64,000 bases of DNA from Pyrus communis (lineage: Eukaryota; Streptophyta; Magnoliopsida; Rosales; Rosaceae), in NCBI RefSeq assembly GCF_963583255.1, contig NC_084808.1:26740300-26804299 (forward strand). The letters are read 5' to 3'. A program made the translations under genes and the position numbers. This document shows positions 34,440 to 46,388 of this stretch, piece by piece. The notes below the pieces were generated by a model, which worked only from the letters and a program-made list of their open reading frames with translations, had not been told where the DNA came from and searched no databases. Within the stretch, counting starts at the first letter, position 1, and every line of letters begins with the position of its first letter.

Positions 34440-34630
34440 ATAACTTAGGGCTCATTTGCCAAGTATTTTTAGATGACCGAAAGCGTTTTTTGGTGAAAAA
34501 TATTTTTTGAACCAATCTTTATGGTACTAAAGTGCAATATTAGTGGAATAAACACTTGAAAACCAAAAATATTTCTCTAAAAATGCTTTAAATCATTTAA
34601 AAGTATTTCTCAAATTGAGCCCTTCTTTTA
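34440..34630. repeat. Palindromic MITE, family M3 (copy 1)
   Basis: Left GGGCTCATTTGCCAAGTATT and right AAGTATTTCTCAAATTGAGCCC are inverse copies, as are TACTAAAGTGCAATATTAGT and its mirror outside the element at about 34408-34428. Related elements with the AAAGTGCTTTT theme lie at 45935-46145 and 59565-59785. Confidence 0.6.
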
Positions 34631-35191
34631 TGCAAGCAATATATTCGAATTCAAGACCTAGGATATTGGGACTGGAATAAATTTTCTTAACCACCTGAAC
34701 TATAAATTTCATCCATACTAGAATTAACACAAGTAGTTCTTCCATTGACACCTATTCTTTTTAACGACTGTTAGAAGCTGCTTCTTTGGCTCTTTAACAA
34801 GATCCCGCTCAATTGTATATAGTTGGAGTGAGATTCATATCAATAACATATCGATCACAACATTAACAACACATACATATACATAATTGATATGTTGTTA
34901 ATAACATTGCTGATATGCTATCAATATGGATCCCATCTAAGCTACAGTTGAGCGAGAGGCCTGTTTAGTGGTGTCAAGTGAAAAGAGCCCATTCTTTAAC
35001 AAGGCCCTTTGGCAAACACAAACGGTCATTTCATTTGGTTTTTAAATTGAACAAGCTTGAAGTCGCCATTAATTGAAATGTGAGAACATATTTGATCAGC
35101 TCAAAACACAAAACCTATAATTTACTTGATTACATGATGTAGCAAAATTTACTAAATTAACAGAGTAGCTAGGGAAAACAGATGGATGAAA

Positions 35192-35751
35192 TCATGGTCC
35201 AGTAGGACTTATGTCTTGTGTGTAGATATAGTCTGTGTGAGCAACCATGGACCTTCTCATCAAACACTCTTCACTGTTTAATCCCTTACAATCAGCCTCA
35301 CCATCCAGGCTTCCTTCCTCCTACAAATTAAAACAAAAACATAAATTTTAATTAATTGAAATCAACATGCACCAGGATTAAGATTAACATGAGAGAAAAA
35401 AAAGAGTAAAAGGGTAATTAACTTAGGGAAGTGATTTCTTCTATCTCATTTTCTCCTCTACACTATTTTTTTTCCATCTTTTTTGTTGAATCAAAGGAGA
35501 ATCGAGAGATGGAAAGAAAGAAAAGAGTGCAGAAGGAGAAAATGAAAATGTGTAAATCACTATCCTTAACTTACAAGTGATGAAGATCTGATGGCCATAT
35601 AAGAAGGAGAAGCACCAGCAGAAGATGATAATGATTCATTTCGACCAGATACAGGCAACGTGGAGGCAGCTGGGATTTCTCTGGCTTCTGCTCTTGAAAT
35701 ATACAATAGAGAAAAGGCCAAAAGGAAGAACAAAATCTGGGCATTCGCCAT
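35192..35751 (-). CDS. PSK: Phytosulfokine precursor (PSK), two exons
   Basis: PSK precursors are secreted proteins from which the sulfated pentapeptide YIYTQ is cut. PSK acts through leucine-rich-repeat receptor kinases in growth and defence. Exon 1 (35751-35575) encodes a signal peptide (MANAQILFFLLAFSLLYISRAEA) and a serine-rich spacer, ending at a GTAAGT donor. Exon 2 (35320-35192), after a TTTGTAG acceptor, encodes an acidic stretch, the conserved C-x7-C block (CKGLNSEEC), LMRRSMVAHTD, then YIYTQ (residues 90-94, bases 35216-35230) and a seven-residue tail. The total is 101 residues, normal for the family. Asp-Tyr precedes the peptide, as needed for tyrosine sulfation. The intron keeps phase 0. 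The gene appears intact. Confidence 0.96.
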
Positions 35752-35806
35752 TGTTTTGGTCGCAAAAGCTTCACAATTTCAGCACAGGTTAATAAAAAAG
35801 CTTCCT

Positions 35807-35815
35807 CCTTTATAT
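35807..35815 (-). promoter_or_regulatory. TATA box of the PSK gene
   Basis: On the minus strand ACATATAAAGG lies about 60 bp upstream of the start codon. Confidence 0.6.
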
Positions 35816-38800
35816 GTAAGTATTTATGGAGAACAACCGAACCCTAGAAATTTAAATTGGGTTTTGACTTTCAAATTTTCATAGAGTAAAGGGGCAATGA
35901 TGGAGTGATGATTTTGTGAGCTGCTGCCATGAACGAGATATTATTGTGCACTGCTGCCTGCCTGCCTACTGTATCAGAGTGCAGAAAGTCAAGACGTTGC
36001 CGTTACCAATTAGTACAGGTCAATACTGAGCCTCTTTAATTTCTTCTTCCTCCTTGGAAAAATCACCATTTAAAGACATCATTGAAAAGCGTTTCTTCTT
36101 TTTTTATCTCCATCTGATTTGTTTAGTGTGAGTTTGTTTGGGTGACGGGGAGCTAGCTGTACTGTTTACCATGCAGCTGCAAGTGTACTTGTGTAAGATC
36201 AAGTCACATGCCTTGGCATGCATGTGATGGACACCTGTTCATGTTGGGGACATCTTGGTCACCTCCTTCAAATAATCATTATACACAACTAGACAGAGAA
36301 GCTTTGATAAGGTTGTCTAACTTGAAAACCATTGAAATTAGTAATCCGAGATAGAGTCTCATATTTTGTTGAGATGTCTTTAGAATGAAGTGATTAAATT
36401 TCTGATCAAAATTTATCTCGTAAAAATAGCATATCGTCACATGATTTTACTAATTCACATGATATAATAAATATCTTGATGAATAATGGATTTCAAATTA
36501 AAATATATTATTAGTAAATATATATGGGTTCAATAACATTAGTGAATTAGTTACATTACATGACACCTAATTCATAAACTAAACCCTTGGAGCTTAATCC
36601 TGTACCTAATGTGATTATCCTAATGGTCAAAGATTACTGCCTAAACCCCCACAAGTCCCTAAGCAGCGTGCAGTGATGAGTGAGCCTTTCCACATTACCA
36701 GAGCTGGTAATTTAATAATCATACGGATAATGGTGTTCTTCAAAACATAATTAGTAATATATAATGTGATTATCGGGAGGGACGTCACAAAACTGTCGAC
36801 CACGTTTGTAATCTATCGATCCCAGACCAAGCAAATACAAATTTGTGATTTCCTTCACTACTCACTAGTTTTGTCCCCTTGGGGCCAAATATTATTTTAG
36901 TGTACAATATTTATTTAGTTCCGATTAAAAGAAATTATAATCACACACATTTTGTCTACACACTTTAATTCAATTTTGTTTGTTGTTTTCGTTTAATTAA
37001 TTCAATCTAATATTAGAAAAGGATCATTTTGGTTTTGGTCTCTAATCAACTTAATTGTTAGACAGAAACCTTATTTGTTTAAATATTTTGATCGGGATCC
37101 TTAACATTATTTAAGATATTTAACTCATGCATTTATGTGTTTAATGTCCCACAAATTATGAAATTTAAACAAATTCAAATAATATTTTAAAATATAATAA
37201 ATACTTCAAAATAAATAATAGAATAATATTGTTCTTCACAAAATTATAGCAAAGAAAATAATGTACCCACATAATTATTAACATATTTTAAAAAATAACT
37301 ATTGATATATTTTAAAACATAAAATAAAGACATATAATTAGTATGGGTACATTTAGTAAAATTAAAAATGGGTACAAATAAATAAAAAAATATGGGTACA
37401 AATACAAATAAAACTTAAAAAATATGGGCACAAAAAGAATTTAATATATGGGTACAAATTAAAAGTGAAAAGAAAACTGATACACATATAAAAAAAAAGG
37501 TTGCAAATTAAAAATAGGTACAAAATAAAAATAAAAATATATGATAAAAATTTTAGAATATAAATATATCAAATGTAACATTTCTAACACTAAATGAATA
37601 TAATTAGAAATAACAAATATTTTATTATTGAAATAATTAATTATGTTTATTAATACCTAGGAACCTTGATAAAAAAAAAATTTTAAAAGTAAAGTTTTAA
37701 TCAATGAAATAGCAAAAAAAGGGATGTAAACTTAATTAATAAATGTGTATAAGAAAAAAATTACGGGTGGTTATCATTTCTCCCGCTTAATTGTCATGTT
37801 TTTAATAAATAAGAAATGATCAGTACTTGCATCCACTACGTCCATGAATATTAAGCTGGATGCAAGTATTTTCCTTAAAGTGATTAAGGGTTTTATTTAG
37901 CAATTGGTAGATAACCCTAATGAGTAAAGCATTCTTCTCCATCCCATTTCTTTTAGAATTCGAACACTTTCTCTTTCCTTAGTGTAATTTAGATTATAAA
38001 CATGGTTTATATTAAAAAAATTAATATTAATTTTGCAATTTCTTACCGCGAACATTGCAGGACTAAACTGATGGAAAACTATTATTAGCAAAAACATGGT
38101 GGATGTATCTTATATGAAGCATTCAAAAGACATAAATAAGAGAGCTTCTTCGGGAAACATGATTCCCATTTCAAAATCATGATTAAAATTAAAAAAGATA
38201 AAAGATGGTGCGTCATTTTGTTACTTGTTTAGACAGATTATGCAATCGAGGCCCGTTGACTGTGTACTGTATGGCTTTGACCTGACAACTCCCTTATTTG
38301 GATTTGATTCTTTTCACCCACCAATCAGTAATTTAATCAAGTGATATTTTTGTTTTTCATTTATTCAAATTGACATGACATGAGTTCGGGAATGAAGCTT
38401 ATAATTCAAATTGTTCAGAGTGTCTGTTTACGTTAACGTTCAATAGTGGAATGTCAACAAATACTAGTTTAATCAGCTATTGATAAATTGATAAATAATG
38501 AAGTTTAAGTGGTTCACTTTCAAAACTATATTACGTTTACTGTAGTGATATGTATATATTTGATGTGTGATTACAAACGCGCAATACAACAGTGTAATAT
38601 TTCTCTTCTTTTGTGTGTCTAGCCATCTATAAGGGTTACTTGACCCTGTGAGCCCAAAATGTCTTGTCTCTCAAGTACTCCACCACCCTAGCATTAAATG
38701 AAGTGACATTTGTTTAGGGACATGTGGAGATAAAATGACATTTGTTTAGGGACCGCTAGCAAACACATATTGAGCATTTCGCTTGGCCCTGAGCGACCGA

Positions 38801-39511
38801 GAAAGAACTTTACCGAGCACTAGGTCTAACAACCCTTCATATACTTCTGCTTTTGTTGATGGCCAAAGCGTGGCTTAGAGTCAACATCTGAGTAGGCTTG
38901 TCTCTAGGACTTTGTGTCGTAAAATTGTCAATTTTGCCAACTTGCTTGAGTGGTTGAAAGTACTTTCTGGTTAAGCGCTCGTCTTCTTTGTCAATAATTG
39001 ATCCAAACTAGCAAGTGGTCACTTTTAGCAATTGTTATTCTGTCCTTATGATGGTCCTCTGTCATCTAATTCCATTGGGGTGGCTCATAGGCGCAAGGCC
39101 TTGATCTTTTATTCCTCTCGCGGACTCATAATGAGTCCAACTTACAACCATATACCATTTTAAGGTCTAAAAGGATCCTGCGTTAACAGCTCCTACCACA
39201 CCCAAAATTCTGTTTTTGAATTTCTCATTTCCGAATATCATTTGTACAAGAAAAACATGATACGAGTTGAAATGGGTTGGGAGTGGGCTCACTGGGCTTG
39301 GGCTTACCTTGACTGTGGGCCGACTGAGTCTAGCCCAATAAGTTCTAAGTTTGTTTTTTTTTTTGTCCTCCTCATATTTTTCCCGTTAGAATTATTCTCT
39401 AGTCTTCTCTTATCCTCCAAACAAAAACTTCATCAACTCTCTGTTGAAAGTTATCTCCAAAATTCCAAACTCTAATGATATTTTCGTAATTCCAGGCTCA
39501 ATTGGGGAACC
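35816..39511. other. Intergenic, no supported gene
   Basis: It is AT-rich, with an A-rich degenerate repeat of GGGTACAAAT/AAAATA words at 37320-37560. CTGCCTGCCTGCC occurs at 35954. The last 250 bp should be the CPN60B4 promoter and leader. No coding signal was found. Confidence 0.6.
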
Positions 39512-42500
39512 ATGGCATTTTCTCCAACTCCCATCTCTGCTTTTTCCTTCACCAACATTCAGAAACTGCCCAAAAGGCTCTCTCCACCTTCTGCTGCCAA
39601 CTCAAAAGGCATACCCAAAGACCTCATCTTTAACCATGATGGTTCAGCTACAAAGAAGCTTCTGGTACCTGTCACAACGCTCTTCAATTGGTGCCCCAAT
39701 TTCGGATGGAAACTTACCTACACCTAGAATGTCACTGTAGCGGTTTCTCAAGCCATACCATGCGTCTTAAATCTTAACTTTCTAGTGTGAGTGTGCGTAA
39801 TTGGCTTGGGATACCGACACAGCGTAGGTAATTTCTCTCCGGAATTGGGGCTTTGTTTGGGTTGATATGAAGTGGGTTATTTTAATGGTTGAATTGGTGG
39901 TGGTGGTGGCAGGCAGGGGTGGACATGGTGGCAGAGCTTGTTGGAGTGACATTGGGTCCAAAGGGAAGGAATGTGGTGCTGCAGAATAAATATGGACCTC
40001 CCAAGATTGTCAATGATGGTGAAACTGTACTCAAACAGGTATTGCACGCACAACCCACACATTTGTCATCCCTTGCTTTATCATTAGCCATTTGTTGGTT
40101 TTAGAGACTAATCACTTGGTAATCAAAGTTAATCAGACTTAACACAAGTATTTGCATCAAGAAAGGAGCTTTCTTGTTAGTGAACCAAAATGTACAGTAG
40201 CTTTCATCAAAATTATGATTTCCCTCATCAGCTGCTTATCAATCACGGATTTATCTGAATTCCATTGTCTTTACATTTTGCTCCTGGTTCACTACACCTG
40301 CATTTACAGCTACAGTCTGAATAGAAATTGTTGCTGCACAATGAATACGTTGTTAAGTTTTTCGTAGTTACTAATACGAGTGCGAAGGTATGTATCTCTT
40401 TTCTTAACTGGCTTCATTTTCCGTTCTTTCTTAAGATTGAGTTGGAGGACGCTGTGGAGAATGTTGGTGTTAAACTGGTGAGGCAAGCCGGCGCGAAAAC
40501 AAATGACCTCGCAGGAGACGGTTCCACTACAGCTGTAGTTCTTGCTCATGGTTTAATTACTGAAGGTGTGAAGGTATGAATCTGATGCCATCCATTGCTT
40601 TGTTTCTTGGACTAGAAGAAAGAAAGTACTTATTGTGATGGTTAAGGATCCTACATTGTTATAGAAAGGCTAGGTTGTTCTTAGATGTCTGTGACAACTG
40701 AGCTAAGCTGCATCGTATCCAAATACTATGTTTAATACCGCTATTAAACATGTTGTTTAATGGAATGCAAGTCGGCATTCAATTAAACCTTGGCAACGTT
40801 TTTGTATTGTACATAAACTCTCTTCTAGGTTACTGCAGCTGGCATGAATCCCATTCAAATTGCTCGTGGGATTGAAAAAACCGCTGTGGCCCTCGTTTCA
40901 GAACTCAAATTGATGTCCAGAGAGGTAACCAGATTTGTTTTCCCTCTTCTAATTGAAAGATTGAAAACCCTATCGATCCAAGCATTATTCAAAATCATGA
41001 AAAAAGTATAGCGAAAATGAAGACATTGTATTAGGCTGTACAAAAACATTTGAAGAAATATTTTTTAGTTAATTCAGTTACCATCCTACATATATTGCTA
41101 TGCAGATTGAAGATCACGAGCTAGCAGATGTTGCTGCAGTTAGTGCAGGCAATGATTATACAGTTGGGAAAATGATTTATGACGCTCTTCGTCAAGTAGG
41201 AAAGAAGGGTGTGGTTACCATTGAATCAGGGAAAAGTACAGAGAACGACCTACAAATTGTGGAAGGAATGCAGTTCGATCGTGGATACTTATCGCCTTAT
41301 TTTGTCACTGACCGGAAAAAAATGATAGTGGAGTTTCAGGACTGTAAGGTAAGAAGTTCACGTTACTTATGGACTGCAATGCTCTCCGATGAAGTAATTA
41401 GACGTCATAAATTCTTTGTTTGCAGTTACTTTTGGTTGACAAGAAAATTACACACCCAGAGGAGCTGTTCAAAGTATTGGACAATGCAGTACAAGAAAAG
41501 TATCCTGTCGTGATAGTTGCAGAGGGCATTGAGCAGGAAGCTCTGACTCCAGTGATCAGAAACAAACTCAGGGGTGCACTGAAGGCAGCTGCTATTAAGG
41601 CTCCTGCCTTTGGCGAGCGCAAAAGCCATTACTTAGACGACATTGCCATTTTGACTGGAGGTAGTAGGTTAAACATCGAAACTCAGATATTAAATGAGCT
41701 CCGGCACAGTTCTTCACATTGCATGTATTTTGCAGCAACGGTCGTGAGAGATGAGATGGGCATTGTCCTATATGATGTTGGGAAGGAGGTTTTGGGCACT
41801 GCTACTAAGGTTGTGATAACAAAGGATTCTACATTGATAGTTACCGATGGCAGCACCCGGGAGGCTGTAGAAAAGAGAGTTTCACAGATACAAAAGCTTG
41901 TTGAGGTACATCCGACATCTCTTGGCACTCTTCTTTATTGCTGAAGTGTAGAAGGAACTCGACACATCGTTATTTCCTCTGTCAAATACAACACAACTAA
42001 ATTTTTTCTTTTTTTCAGAATACTGAAGAAGAATTTCAAAAGAAAATATTAAATGAAAGAATAGCAAGATTATCAGGGGGAATTGCTATTCTGCAGGTAA
42101 TGAAAAGCTTAATGCACTTAGACGTCTTTAATCTGAATGCCGGGAGCCTGACTTTCTTTCAAGATGACATATTGGTTCTGATAATTGATTCATAGGTAGG
42201 AGCACAAACACAAATTGAGTTGAAAGATAAGCAACTTAGAATTGAAGATGCTTTGAATGCAACCAAGGTAGTTTCCCACTGTTCTTATTTTCGTAAGAAG
42301 TTGAATGCCAGTCGATAATGGTTGTTTTCTAACTGGATCACAATATAGGCAGCTATTGAGGAAGGTGTGGTAGTCGGCGGTGGCTGTAGCCTTCTGAGGC
42401 TCTCTAAAAAGGTGGATACTATTAAAGAACTTTTGGATAATGAAGAACAGAAGGTACCTCCCTGCCACTCCATTTTTAATCATTTCGTGCTCAATTCATG

Positions 42501-43345
42501 CTGTTCAACCTGTTTTTACTAAGTTTTCATAGTGGTCGTTTATCTGTGTTTGCGCAGATTGGAGCGGAGATCTTCAAGAGAGCTCTAAGTTATCCTGTAA
42601 AACTGATAGCTAAAAATGCAGGTGCAAATGGAACTGTTGTAGTAGAGAAGGTCTCTGCATGTTAAATGCATTTTCTTCTTAAAACGTAATTTTAGATTTT
42701 GTGCATTTGTCATGCCTTATGGCTGGATATCTTGAATCAAACTGTTCTACTGAGACTTGTTGAATTTTGCAGGTTCTGTCTAACGATGACATGGGGTACG
42801 GATACAATGCTGCGAAAGACTGCTATGAGGACCTAATGAAAGCCGGGATCATGGATCCGTCAAAGGTTTTGTAACACTCAATGACTTTGGAACAAAATTT
42901 CTACACTTCATGACATAACTAAGCTACAATCCTGCGGCATTTTAAAGGGTTATTCAACATGAAAACGGTTCCTTATTTTTGGACAGGTAGTTAGATGTTG
43001 TTTGGAGAATGCAGCATCAGTGGCCAAAACTTTTCTGACTTCGGATGCTGTTGTTGTCGAAATTAAGGAAACACAGCCCATCCCAAAAGGAATGCCGCCA
43101 AAACTGCCGGATATCCCAAGAATGCCTCCACCACCACCACCAGACCTGGCTAGTATCCCAAGAAGAAGAAGAAGGGCAGCACCACCAATGCCCATGCCAA
43201 CCACAGGTAGTTCCTTGCCTTTCCAAAGAAGGGTTTTTGGTTTCTATGGTTTTCCTGCTTCTCATTGATGTAATGTGGCTGTTGAAGTGACAAGAAACTA
43301 ATTCAAACGTCTGATGATTCAGGTGCTGGGCCCTTGGGCTTTTAA
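39512..43345 (+). CDS. CPN60B4: Plastid chaperonin 60 subunit beta-4 (Cpn60 beta-4), 14 exons
   Basis: This is a GroEL-type (group I) chaperonin subunit. In Arabidopsis the beta-4 subunit is needed to fold NdhH of the chloroplast NDH complex. Exons: 39512-39664, 39913-40038, 40436-40573, 40829-40924, 41106-41348, 41426-41660, 41736-41905, 42019-42096, 42196-42267, 42349-42453, 42558-42650, 42773-42865, 42987-43206 and 43323-43345. All join in frame to 614 residues. A plastid transit-like start ([13 protein letters not shown]) precedes TLGPKGRN (64-71, ATP site), AGDGSTT (119-125), the apical domain (KAPAFGERK) and VVGGGC near the second hinge. Like Arabidopsis beta-4 it lacks the usual Gly/Met tail and carries a Pro/Arg-rich extension ([11 protein letters not shown], then RRRRR). 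The frame 41661-41735 is an intron, since removing it restores [11 protein letters not shown]. No defects were seen. Confidence 0.95.
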
Positions 43346-44340
43346 AGAGGGACTTGTAGCCGTATTGGTGAAGAGCACGCAATACCTGAGGTTCAAAGTT
43401 CGATTTTCTCCCATCCGTCAATAGTGCTTGAATATAAAGAATGACTGTACAATGTAAATAGTTTCATTGTCCATCTAAAAGTCTGCAATGTGGGAAGAAT
43501 GCCACTCGATGTTCATATGATATACTTGATTGTTTTTCTGTACAAGATTGACGCGTCATAGGCATTGATCTTTTTGTCCATGATCAAATTTATCATTAAT
43601 TATGAGGTAACTAGTTAAATGTAACTTTATCTGGTACCATTGATGATGTTTATATCGTTTTTAATAAGTAATAAAACTGCTATCGTTGGTTTAAAATAAT
43701 TGTGACCATATCTAGTAACATTGTGAGGTGGGGTGAAATTTAAAGGCATGGTTCCGCTTGTTTGTGAGAGCTATCATGCACATAACATGATTAGATGGCC
43801 ATATTGATGATTTGATAACAATAATAAGTGAATTTCACACTTTTTTTCCTTTCACTTCTCCGTCTTGTCATATTAGAAATTAATTAATCAAACGAAAAGT
43901 AAGGGAAATACAGTTTTACGGTATTGACAGCAATTTTTAATACCTCTACATTTTGAAGAGAGTACGATTTTTATTTTGTTAATATTAATAATTTATCTCA
44001 ATAATACTATAGTTTGTGAAAAACGAAAAATTGAGATAAAAAAATGAAAAGAATGAGAATAGAAGAAGAAAGTAGTAAAGATCATTGGCGTTTCTCATCT
44101 GCGGCAAGAACATGACACGTGCAACTGCAACAACATCACAAAGCACACCATCCCAAAAACTGGAAGTCCCCTCTCCCAAATTCCCAGAAAATTTCTTTGT
44201 ATTTTTGCTGCCGTTCTTTCCTTCTTTCACCTCCTCAGCTTTTGTATAAATGTCGTCGGAGCAACGCGATCCTCTCACAAGGTGAAATTAGAAAAAACCC
44301 CAATTCGGATCTTCCCGCTTGCCAATCAGGAAATAGAAAG
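43346..44340. other. 3' region of CPN60B4 and promoter/leader of the small membrane peptide gene
   Basis: No other gene was seen. TTTGTATAAATG at 44242 may be a TATA box. The ATG it runs into (44250) opens an 11-codon frame, MSSEQRDPLTR, ending at 44285. Confidence 0.5.
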
Positions 44341-44496
44341 ATGTTGATGATGGGATGGAGCATCCAGAGCTTACTGGATTTGGCGGTGGCCGGAATTTCA
44401 ATGATGGTCGGGTTGGGGATCTTTGCGTTTATTGCTTCTATCCTTTGCTCTGCCGCGTTCTTGCACACCGCCACCGCCAAGGACGTCTCCTCTTGA
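44341..44496 (+). CDS. Small membrane protein of 51 residues, single hydrophobic helix
   Basis: The frame from ATG 44341 (MLMMGWSIQSLLDL...) has one long hydrophobic span at about residues 14-43 (AVAGISMMVGLGIFAFIASI and on) and ends FLHTATAKDVSS. The same frame is open upstream to 44119 without another good ATG, so I chose 44341. A likely intron follows in the 3' leader (donor AAAG-GTAACC at 44515, acceptor TTTATAG at about 44698), which supports a real transcript. Small single-helix proteins of this look are widespread in plants. I do not recognise a named family and assign no function. Confidence 0.6.
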   Translation: MLMMGWSIQSLLDLAVAGISMMVGLGIFAFIASILCSAAFLHTATAKDVSS

Positions 44497-44991
44497 TCCA
44501 CCCATTACTTGAAAGGTAACCGTTCCCAATTTCAAATTGAGATTCAGCTTCACTTCGGCTGCATAAATCTTGATCTGGGTATTCATGAATTGATGCGATC
44601 CAGGTTTTATCTCCGTCGAGGTGAGTTTTTTTGTTTGATTGATGATGTTGAATTGGTAGGCTTTTTTTATGAACTTTTCTTCGTGATGTGTTTTATAGGT
44701 TACCGTAGCATACAGAAGGAATGACATGGTTGGCAACGAGTTATGATTCAATTCAAATGTAGCTCTGATCAGTGGTTCTGGTTTTGAAGATTTTGTAATT
44801 TGTATCCATAATAATTGCAGCGAGGTTGTTCAATAAAAAGTCTCCTCCTTTGTTTGAAAAATGCAAATAATGTAAAAGTGATTTCCGCACTTCTTTTTTC
44901 TCGTTATGCACTCGCGTTTAAAATATGCGCACCATTTTTGCCATAAAATACTTCAACATTTGTCACAAAACTGTACTTTCTAACAGACGCT

Positions 44992-45165
44992 AAGCGCTAC
45001 GCGTGAGTAATGAAACAAAACACAATGATTATGTGAAATTACGAGTTATCATGTTTTTCTTTTGGTTAAAATTGTGTTTTTTAAAAAGCGCTAGTAAAGA
45101 ATTACGAAGCAAAACTCAGTGATTAATATGAAATTACGAGTTATCATGTTTTTCTTTTGGGCTTT
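44992..45165. repeat. Tandem duplication (period about 95 bp) covering the end of the GNAT gene
   Basis: AAGCGCTA...ACAAAACACAATGATTATG...ACGAGTTATCATGTTTTTC (44992-45064) recurs at 45086-45160. The second copy contains the last codons (PKRKT) and the stop of the minus-strand acetyltransferase gene. Confidence 0.8.
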
Positions 45166-45722
45166 CTTGAATACACCATTCCCCGGATCCCATCCGGATC
45201 CGCCACAAAACCCAACGGCCTGTAAAACCCGAGAACCCTGGGTTCCGAATACAAAGCAATATTACAAATCCCTTTCCCTACCAGCTCCTCTATCAACCTC
45301 TCCATCACCGCCTTCCCCAGCCCCAGCCCCTGAAACGACGGGTCCACCACCACGTCCCATATGATCGCGTTGAACACGCCGTCTCCCGTCGCCCTCGCGA
45401 ACGCCACCGGCCGCTTCGTCTTCCTGTACTCCATCCACAGCAGCGAGTCCGTGTGCTCCAGCGCCGTCCGGATCTTGTCCGGGTCCCGCTTCGGAAACCC
45501 GACGGCCACGAACACCTTGTTGAGGTGGTCCAGGTTGAGCTCCGCGATCGTGCGGTGGAGGTTGAAGCCCCGGGTGTCGAGGTCTTGGTCGGAGATTGAG
45601 TATTGGTTGGTAGTTAGGGAGCGGCGCGACAGGGTGAGGCTTTGCGGGGGAGTGGGAGCGGCGGCGGTGCTTCTGAGGCTTAGACAGGGGAGGGGAGCGG
45701 AGATAGTGCCACGTAAGATCAT
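45144..45722 (-). CDS. Plastid GCN5-related N-acetyltransferase (GNAT; SNAT-like)
   Basis: GNAT enzymes move an acetyl group from acetyl-CoA to an amine; plant plastid members acetylate protein N-termini and lysines and serotonin-type amines. The frame is intronless, 192 residues. A Ser/Arg-rich N-terminus (about 1-50, transit-peptide-like) is followed by the GNAT fold. It contains WDVVVDPSFQGLGLGKAVM (residues 122-140), whose Q131-G132-x-G134-x-G136 is the acetyl-CoA pyrophosphate loop, and ALYSEPRVLGFYRPLGF near the C-terminus, the usual end strand and helix. The longer upstream frame opens only with TTG, so ATG 45722 is chosen. The closest group in memory is Arabidopsis At1g26220-type GNATs. 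The body is GC-rich compared with the flanks. Confidence 0.92.
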   Translation of the reverse strand: MILRGTISAPLPCLSLRSTAAAPTPPQSLTLSRRSLTTNQYSISDQDLDTRGFNLHRTIAELNLDHLNKVFVAVGFPKRDPDKIRTALEHTDSLLWMEYRKTKRPVAFARATGDGVFNAIIWDVVVDPSFQGLGLGKAVMERLIEELVGKGICNIALYSEPRVLGFYRPLGFVADPDGIRGMVYSRKPKRKT

Positions 45723-46388
45723 GTTTGGGAAGAGGTGAAGTGATAAGTCGGTTAAATGAGGGAGAGCAGCATTGGGTTTTGTATGAATGCGCTGTACCGT
45801 GGTCAGTTTGTGGTGGTGAGTCGCCCCTTTTGGATACAGAAAGCGTGCCGACAAACGACGTCGTACGATGAAGTAAATTCAACGGGTAAAAACACAAGTG
45901 GAAAAGATAAAATAATCTGTATGGATGTATTTTTAAAATGATAGAAAATGTTTTTGATAAAATTGACTTTAGGTTTAAAAGCACTTTAATATTTATTTGG
46001 AAGAAACACTAGATATGTGTTTCTTGCGGGAAGCACTTAAAATTTTTTTTTTCAAAATCTACTTGGATTTTTACTAAAAATTGATTTAAAAACATTTTTA
46101 TTAAAAACACCTTCAGTTATTTGAAAACTCTTAGAAACGAGACCAAAAGCATTGTACGTTGTGTCTAATAACACTATTACTTCGGTGATCGACAACTATT
46201 TATCACCAATATAAATCGACCATTTGCTATAACAAACTAATGAATGAGGCTAATGGTTGGATGGGTCGGATTAGGGATGAAGCGAAAGATATGTATGGAT
46301 GACGATTAACAAAGTTATAAATTAAAAGTGAAACAATTTACTACACAAAATCTTATATTTTAATCTATAAAAAAAATTCTAGAATCTA
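45723..46388. other. Intergenic: GNAT promoter and a MITE remnant
   Basis: AAAAGCACTTTAATATTTAT...GGAAGCACTTAAAATTTTTT at 45935-46145 resembles the family M3 elements (34440-34630, 59565-59785). Nothing else was seen. Confidence 0.5.

Larger units (their letters stand above)
33617..35191. other. Intergenic, no supported gene
   Basis: It holds the dispersed repeat at 33635-33712 and the palindromic MITE at 34440-34630. AATAACATATCGATCACAACA and similar words near 34840-34930 form a weak inverted repeat. Confidence 0.6.

Noticed and set aside
41661..41735. Insertion of 25 residues in the Cpn60 beta-4 apical domain
   Set aside because: The frame stays open, but GTAGTA...TTTTGCAG borders fit an intron and its removal restores the conserved [11 protein letters not shown].
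43002..43268. Separate proline-rich gene
   Set aside because: It is the last large exon of CPN60B4, read in the same frame from acceptor 42987 to donor 43206.
45262..45984. 240-codon minus-strand frame overlapping the GNAT gene
   Set aside because: It is the shifted frame of the GC-rich GNAT coding region; the protein is Arg/Gly/Pro-rich nonsense, while the other frame has a full acetyl-CoA site.
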